From NCBI GenBank assembly GCA_963662375.2, contig CAXXRP010000010.1, positions 186,001 to 250,000 on the forward strand: a DNA stretch of 64,000 nucleotides. The letters are read 5' to 3'. This DNA comes from UBA11612 sp963662375 (GTDB lineage Bacteria > Pseudomonadota > Alphaproteobacteria > Rhodospirillales > Rhodospirillaceae). Below the pieces are notes generated by a model. The model searched no databases. It saw only the letters and a list, made by a program, of their open reading frames with translations, and was not told where the DNA came from. Of the stretch, positions 60,289 to 64,000 are shown one piece after another (the first letter of the stretch is position 1; the number at the start of each line of letters is the position of its first letter). The position numbers and the translations under genes were made by a program.

Positions 60289-61161
60289 TTATGCGCCGGT
60301 GGCTGGGCCTATTTCCAGCGGAAGGGTGTTATCGGCGCCCCATTCAACCCAACTGCCGTCATAGATCGCCGTTTCGGTGTTGCCCACCAAATACGCGCCA
60401 AGGGCCAAAGTGCACGCCGTCACCCCGGAACCGCAACTGGTAGCCAAGGGCTTGCCGAGGTCAATTCCGGCGGTCGCGAAGGCCCGTCCGATTTCATCGC
60501 CATCTTTCCAGGTCTTCGAGATGCCGTCCAGCAGTGCGAGGAATGGCAGGTTCCGGCTTCCTGGAATGTGGCCCGAGCGTAGCCCCGGGTGCGGTTCCGG
60601 GTCTGTACCCTCAAAGCGCCCTTTGGACCGGGCGTCTAGCACCTGGAATATCGGCGCTCCGATATTTGCGGCAATGTCTTCTTTTCGATGCAATCGGTTT
60701 GACCGTGCTTGAGCCCGGAATGTTTGCGGCACCACTTTAGGAATTTCTTTCGAATACGGGCGTCCTTCGGCGCTCCATTTCGTACGGCCACCATCCAACA
60801 CGGCCACCTTGTAGTGGCCAAAGGCACGGAACATGAACCATACGCGCGCGGCCGCGCACGCGCCACCGAGATGATCATATACAACCACCTGATGGTCGTT
60901 CCCGATCCCTAAAGCGCCGACCTTTGCCGCAAAACTCTCGGCGGTCGGGAAGGCGTGTTCTTTGGATTTCGACATGTCAGCTACATCGTCGATATCGAAG
61001 AAAACGGCGCCCGGAATATGGCCTTCGTCATATCGGGTCTTAGCCGGTGCGACCCCGCCGGGCACGAAGTAACTTGCGTCCAGATTTTTTATCAGGGGAT
61101 CGCTAAGATGTGCATCGAGCCAATCTGATGTCACGAGGCCGTCCGGGTTTGCGTATGTCAT
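60289..61161 (-). CDS. sseA: 3-mercaptopyruvate/thiosulfate sulfurtransferase
   Basis: A 290-residue two-domain rhodanese. N-terminal domain: LVTSDWLDAHLSDPLIKNLD and GHIPGAVFFDIDDVADMSKS. C-terminal active site: TSCGSGVTACTLALGAYLVG with the catalytic Cys of the CG(S/T)GVT loop, which favours mercaptopyruvate over thiosulfate, and YDGSWVEWG. It transfers sulfane sulfur to cyanide or thiols. Single gene, 14 bases upstream of a truncated NUDIX gene on the same strand. Confidence 0.92.
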   Translation of the reverse strand: MTYANPDGLVTSDWLDAHLSDPLIKNLDASYFVPGGVAPAKTRYDEGHIPGAVFFDIDDVADMSKSKEHAFPTAESFAAKVGALGIGNDHQVVVYDHLGGACAAARVWFMFRAFGHYKVAVLDGGRTKWSAEGRPYSKEIPKVVPQTFRAQARSNRLHRKEDIAANIGAPIFQVLDARSKGRFEGTDPEPHPGLRSGHIPGSRNLPFLALLDGISKTWKDGDEIGRAFATAGIDLGKPLATSCGSGVTACTLALGAYLVGNTETAIYDGSWVEWGADNTLPLEIGPATGA

Positions 61162-61174
61162 GTGCGATCCATCA

Positions 61175-61440
61175 TTATTCTATCGTCTTCCATTTCTCGC
61201 GAATTTGTTCCCGGTTCAAAAAGAACCACTGTGCGGCGATAAGGGTCATCGCATTCGTGAGGGAGCCCTGGTTCATGAGGGACCTTAACTCATTTTCCCC
61301 GACGATTCTGACGCGAATGTGTTCGTCCTCGCCATCCGCGCCAAATATCCCGCCCGCGCGGCCCGACGACACGCGGCCAAGATACAGGTAGATGCTCTCA
61401 GACGCACCACCCGGGCTTACCAAATACCGCTGAATTGGCC
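61175..61440 (-). pseudogene. NUDIX (ADP-ribose pyrophosphatase-like) C-terminal fragment
   Basis: The frame ending at 61175 carries RYLVSPGGASESIYLYLGRV, GGIFGADGEDEHIRVRIVGE and SLTNAMTLIAAQWFFLNREQ, the C-terminal part of a NudF-type ADP-ribose pyrophosphatase. The NUDIX box itself (GX5EX7REUXEEXGU) is absent. Upstream of about 61440 the frame is simply the antisense of an OsmC fragment, so the first ~110 residues are lost. Not functional as it stands. Confidence 0.75.
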
Positions 61441-61451
61441 AAAGGTCCGTC

Positions 61452-61619
61452 ATGACTGAAGGCGAGATTGAAGAAATGACACGGGAAATCAGCCTGTTCG
61501 GCGATCTGGATGAGGAAACAAGAGTACGTTTGCTTGAGATCGCGAACAAATGCCCGGTTCATCCGACCTTGAGCGGGGAAATCAAAATTCGCTCGTCGCT
61601 GGCACCACCACCGGCCTAG
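61452..61619 (+). pseudogene. OsmC-family C-terminal fragment
   Basis: Plus strand ATG at 61452 to TAG at 61617-61619 reads EMTREISLFGDLDEETRVRL, LEIANKCPVHPTLSGEIKIR, the end of an OsmC/Ohr-type protein with the second redox Cys (CPVH). The N-terminal two-thirds with the first Cys are missing. It meets the NUDIX fragment head to head at 61440-61452, which shows an inversion or recombination junction between two truncated genes. Confidence 0.72.
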
Positions 61620-61667
61620 TGCATATTTCAAGAAAACCAGACTTGGTTTTCCGGCGAGACCGGTCGA

Positions 61668-62918
61668 TCACATGCTTTCGCGGGTTTGCACCCGCACGCC
61701 CTCGGTGACTTGATCGTTGGGATGCACAATCACCCATTCGCCCTCGCGAAGACCGCCGGTTACTTCCGCGTTCAGATTATTGCGCTCACCGATCGTCACT
61801 ATCCGCAGGTGGGCGTGTCCGCCATCGCCGTCGCCATCATTAACGAATACCGCCCAATCCTCGCCCTGACGGAATAGAGCCCCGAGCGGAATTTGCAGCA
61901 CCCCCGGTCGTTCCCGTATCACAACGCGCGTAATAACCCGATAGCCGTGGCCCAACGATGCCCATTTTTCCGGTGACGACAAGAAATCTGTGATGACATT
62001 GACCCGCTGCTCCTCAACGCCCAGCGCGGAAATTTTGGTGAACCCGAACGGCTCCACGCGCAGAACTTCGCCCTTCAGGGAGTTGGCTCCGCCCCATTCA
62101 TCGATAATAACGCGGTCGCCCTTCTTCACTTTCACCGCGTCCGCAGATAGTAGATCGGTCACGATCTCCAGATTCGTTGGATCCCCAACCTCAATTAACG
62201 GTGTTCCCGTTGGCAGGACAGTGACACTCTGTTGCATGCGTTGCAGGATCCGGCCATTCACAGGGGCGCGGACCGAGATATAAGTAACGTTGCTGCTTCT
62301 CCCGCCATCGCTGCGCTCCGCACTTTCAATAGCGGCGCGGGATGTTTCCATATCTATGCGCCGCATGGTAATTATTGCTGCCGCCTGATCTACCGAGGCT
62401 CGGGCGGTGCGTACCAATAGCCACGCGCGGTCAAGTGTTGCGGCTGAAATGGTCGAATCCTTGTAGAGCTGTTCGGCGCGAGCCAACTCAGATTTGGCGA
62501 AGTCCAGCTCCGCCTTGGCCCTGGCTTGCTCGGCCACCGCAAGGCCGACACCGGCCTCCGCTTCCGAGCGCGAGCGTACATCAAGCAACGCTGGATCTTG
62601 GGGCTGAAAAAGGGCGAGCACTGTTTCTCCAGCGATGACTTCATCACCAACCTCTAACTCTATGCGTTCGACACGACCTGCTACAGGTGCCGAAACCACA
62701 TAGACGCTTTTAACCCGCGTTTCGCCCTCGTCGTCGATGGTCACAGTAAGATCGCCTCGCGTAACGTGCGCGAAATCTGCCGGTATTGGTTGTGGGCGCA
62801 TAGACCAAAGGATCAGCAGAACCACAGTCGCGCCAATACCCGCAATGGTTAACTTGCGGCGATTCCAAGACGTAACAGCTTTGCGTACTTGCTTAACAAA
62901 CGATACTGACTCAGCCAT
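61668..62918 (-). CDS. HlyD/RND-type membrane fusion protein
   Basis: A 416-residue periplasmic adaptor. One N-terminal TM helix (KLTIAGIGATVVLLILWSM), a barrel-sandwich lipoyl half (VSAPVAGRVERIELEVGDEV), a coiled-coil hairpin (~110-205), the second lipoyl half (VRAPVNGRILQRMQQSVTVL) and a beta-barrel ending with GLREGEWVIVHPNDQVTEGV. It would link an inner-membrane ABC transporter of the MacB/FtsX type to an outer-membrane channel. It lies 3 bases after the permease gene on the same strand, so they form one operon; the ATPase is probably just beyond the window. Confidence 0.9.
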   Translation of the reverse strand: MAESVSFVKQVRKAVTSWNRRKLTIAGIGATVVLLILWSMRPQPIPADFAHVTRGDLTVTIDDEGETRVKSVYVVSAPVAGRVERIELEVGDEVIAGETVLALFQPQDPALLDVRSRSEAEAGVGLAVAEQARAKAELDFAKSELARAEQLYKDSTISAATLDRAWLLVRTARASVDQAAAIITMRRIDMETSRAAIESAERSDGGRSSNVTYISVRAPVNGRILQRMQQSVTVLPTGTPLIEVGDPTNLEIVTDLLSADAVKVKKGDRVIIDEWGGANSLKGEVLRVEPFGFTKISALGVEEQRVNVITDFLSSPEKWASLGHGYRVITRVVIRERPGVLQIPLGALFRQGEDWAVFVNDGDGDGGHAHLRIVTIGERNNLNAEVTGGLREGEWVIVHPNDQVTEGVRVQTRESM

Positions 62919-62921
62919 TTT

Positions 62922-64000
62922 CTACTCTCGCGTCTTCAATACAGAAACCAACTCTAACTGATATACCCGCTGTCGGACCAAAAAACCGCAGATGATGGCC
63001 GAAACAACGACTACGGTTACGGAAAATCCATACGTAGAGTCGGCGATGATCAGCGGAAAGCTATACATGTCGGTGTTCAATGCCGGCGATATGAGCAGAG
63101 CGATGCCGTGCCCCAGTAAGCATCCTACGGGCAGGGCAATCAACGTCTGCAGTCCCAACTCGCCGAGAAGAATGTATGTGACTTCGGCGCGTGTAAACCC
63201 CAGCACCCGCAAGCTGGCAAGCGCGCGCGCGCGTTCCGACAAAGCGATGCGCGAGCTGTTGTACGTGACCCCGAATGCAATGAGTGTCGCGAAGGCAACG
63301 AATACACCGATCATTACGTACATTGTGCTTTCCATGGCGGTTTGAAAGCTATCCAACGCTGCCGTAGTGACGGATACACCCGCAACAGCTGGCATGTCCT
63401 TAAGGCGTCGGTAAAGTGCATTCACATGGTTTCTATCGGCCAGCACGTGAACGCCTGTAACCGTCGATCCCTCAAGCATCAACCGGTTGACGGCCTCTAG
63501 ACTCATATAAGCGGTTAAGCCTATGTACTCTTCGACAATCTGCACCACAGGCAAATCTATCACTGGCCGGCGCTCCTGCATCACCTCGACTCGCACCATG
63601 TCTCCGATTCCGGCGCCCAATTTTGTCGCCAAATGTTCAGAAAGTGCGAGGCCGCCCGGCGGGGGTTCCACCGGATTGATGCTGGTGTTTAGCAATCTGT
63701 TGAGGTTGGCGTGCGATACAATGCCGGTTATGGCTGTGCGTTCCGTGAGTGTGCCTTTATGCAGCCGCACCGATACCGAGCGTACGCGCTGCGTCGCCAG
63801 CACGCCGGGCAGGTGTCTGATTTCCTCTTCTATGGCTCCGGCTCTGGGTTCAACGAAGGACACCGTCAGGGTCTGGCGTTCCTTCTCGAAGAACATGACC
63901 GAGATAACGTGTTGCACAGTGTCCATAAAAAATAGAGACGACACTAAGATGGCCACCGCAAAAGCGATGCCGGTGATAGTTAGTCCTGTCCGAACAGGCC
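62922..64000 (-). CDS. FtsX/MacB-type ABC transporter permease (5' end outside window)
   Basis: The frame is open to the window edge; upstream of the ATG at 63956 it continues RPVRTGLTITGIAFAVAILV, which is the normal first-helix region (RTGLTxxGIAFAVAxL), so the true start is probably outside the window. The visible part has an extracytoplasmic domain and the C-terminal FtsX domain (GVTYNSSRIALSERARALAS, LRVLGFTRAEVTYILLGELG) with three helices, ending FLVRQRVYQLELVSVLKTRE. With the HlyD protein it forms an export system of unknown substrate. Confidence 0.9.
   Translation of the reverse strand, partial: PVRTGLTITGIAFAVAILVSSLFFMDTVQHVISVMFFEKERQTLTVSFVEPRAGAIEEEIRHLPGVLATQRVRSVSVRLHKGTLTERTAITGIVSHANLNRLLNTSINPVEPPPGGLALSEHLATKLGAGIGDMVRVEVMQERRPVIDLPVVQIVEEYIGLTAYMSLEAVNRLMLEGSTVTGVHVLADRNHVNALYRRLKDMPAVAGVSVTTAALDSFQTAMESTMYVMIGVFVAFATLIAFGVTYNSSRIALSERARALASLRVLGFTRAEVTYILLGELGLQTLIALPVGCLLGHGIALLISPALNTDMYSFPLIIADSTYGFSVTVVVVSAIICGFLVRQRVYQLELVSVLKTRE

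Overview
The window looks like a chromosomal segment of an alphaproteobacterium, probably Rhodospirillales-like and possibly marine. Pointers are the split cobalamin-dependent methionine synthase, the adjacent glmU-glmS pair, an Atm1-type ABC exporter, an ECF sigma factor with its ChrR zinc anti-sigma, an NDUFS4-like complex I accessory subunit next to tRNA genes, and moderately high GC with alpha-type genes. No 16S rRNA or other taxonomic marker is present, so the assignment is an inference.

Layout. (1) 0.1-6.8 kb, core: membrane protein, metH in two overlapping genes, Atm1-like exporter. (2) 7.1-39.1 kb, accessory region: a string of modules separated by direct repeats derived from the 3' half of tRNA-Val(CAC), with shared flanking arm sequences. 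The only intact tRNA-Val lies at the right end (39010-39084). Modules carry a duplicated exported system of unknown function (a new paralogous family, DUF1592 and DUF1552 proteins, COG4315-type repeat proteins), an arsenic methylation and arsenosugar-type operon with an unusual radical SAM protein, a beta-lactamase-fold protein, a DUF1989 protein with a permease, an SBP56/methanethiol oxidase operon, 2-oxoacid:ferredoxin oxidoreductase KorAB, an NHL-repeat lipoprotein, a secreted amidase, and an RpoE-ChrR pair. (3) 39.3-42.6 kb, core glmU-glmS. (4) 42.6-48 kb, mixed: an AT-rich McrB-N/NucS-like gene, a recombinase-like remnant, CMD protein, glutathione reductase, 1-Cys peroxiredoxin and several broken genes. 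(5) 48.2-64 kb: exported methyltransferase-like protein, aminopeptidase N, an IS3-type remnant abutting a truncated RraA-like gene, a nucleotidyltransferase with a glycerophosphotransferase-like gene, a Panacea-DUF192 fusion, two tRNAs (Pro, Arg), more broken genes, a sulfurtransferase, and an HlyD-FtsX type export pair that runs off the window.

Two things stand out. The tRNA-Val-bounded array has the geometry expected for serial site-specific integration at one tRNA gene, although no integrase gene is visible here. Gene decay is also common: I count about a dozen truncated, frameshifted, fused or stop-interrupted genes, several cut exactly at repeat or IS boundaries.

Functional links that can be read from context: RpoE-ChrR with a divergent (now broken) FAD amine oxidase is a remnant of a singlet-oxygen response regulon; ArsM, an MTAP-like phosphorylase and two arsenosugar-type glycosyltransferases form one overlapping operon; the DUF1592, DUF1552, COG4315 and new-family proteins all carry export signals and probably act together outside the cytoplasm.
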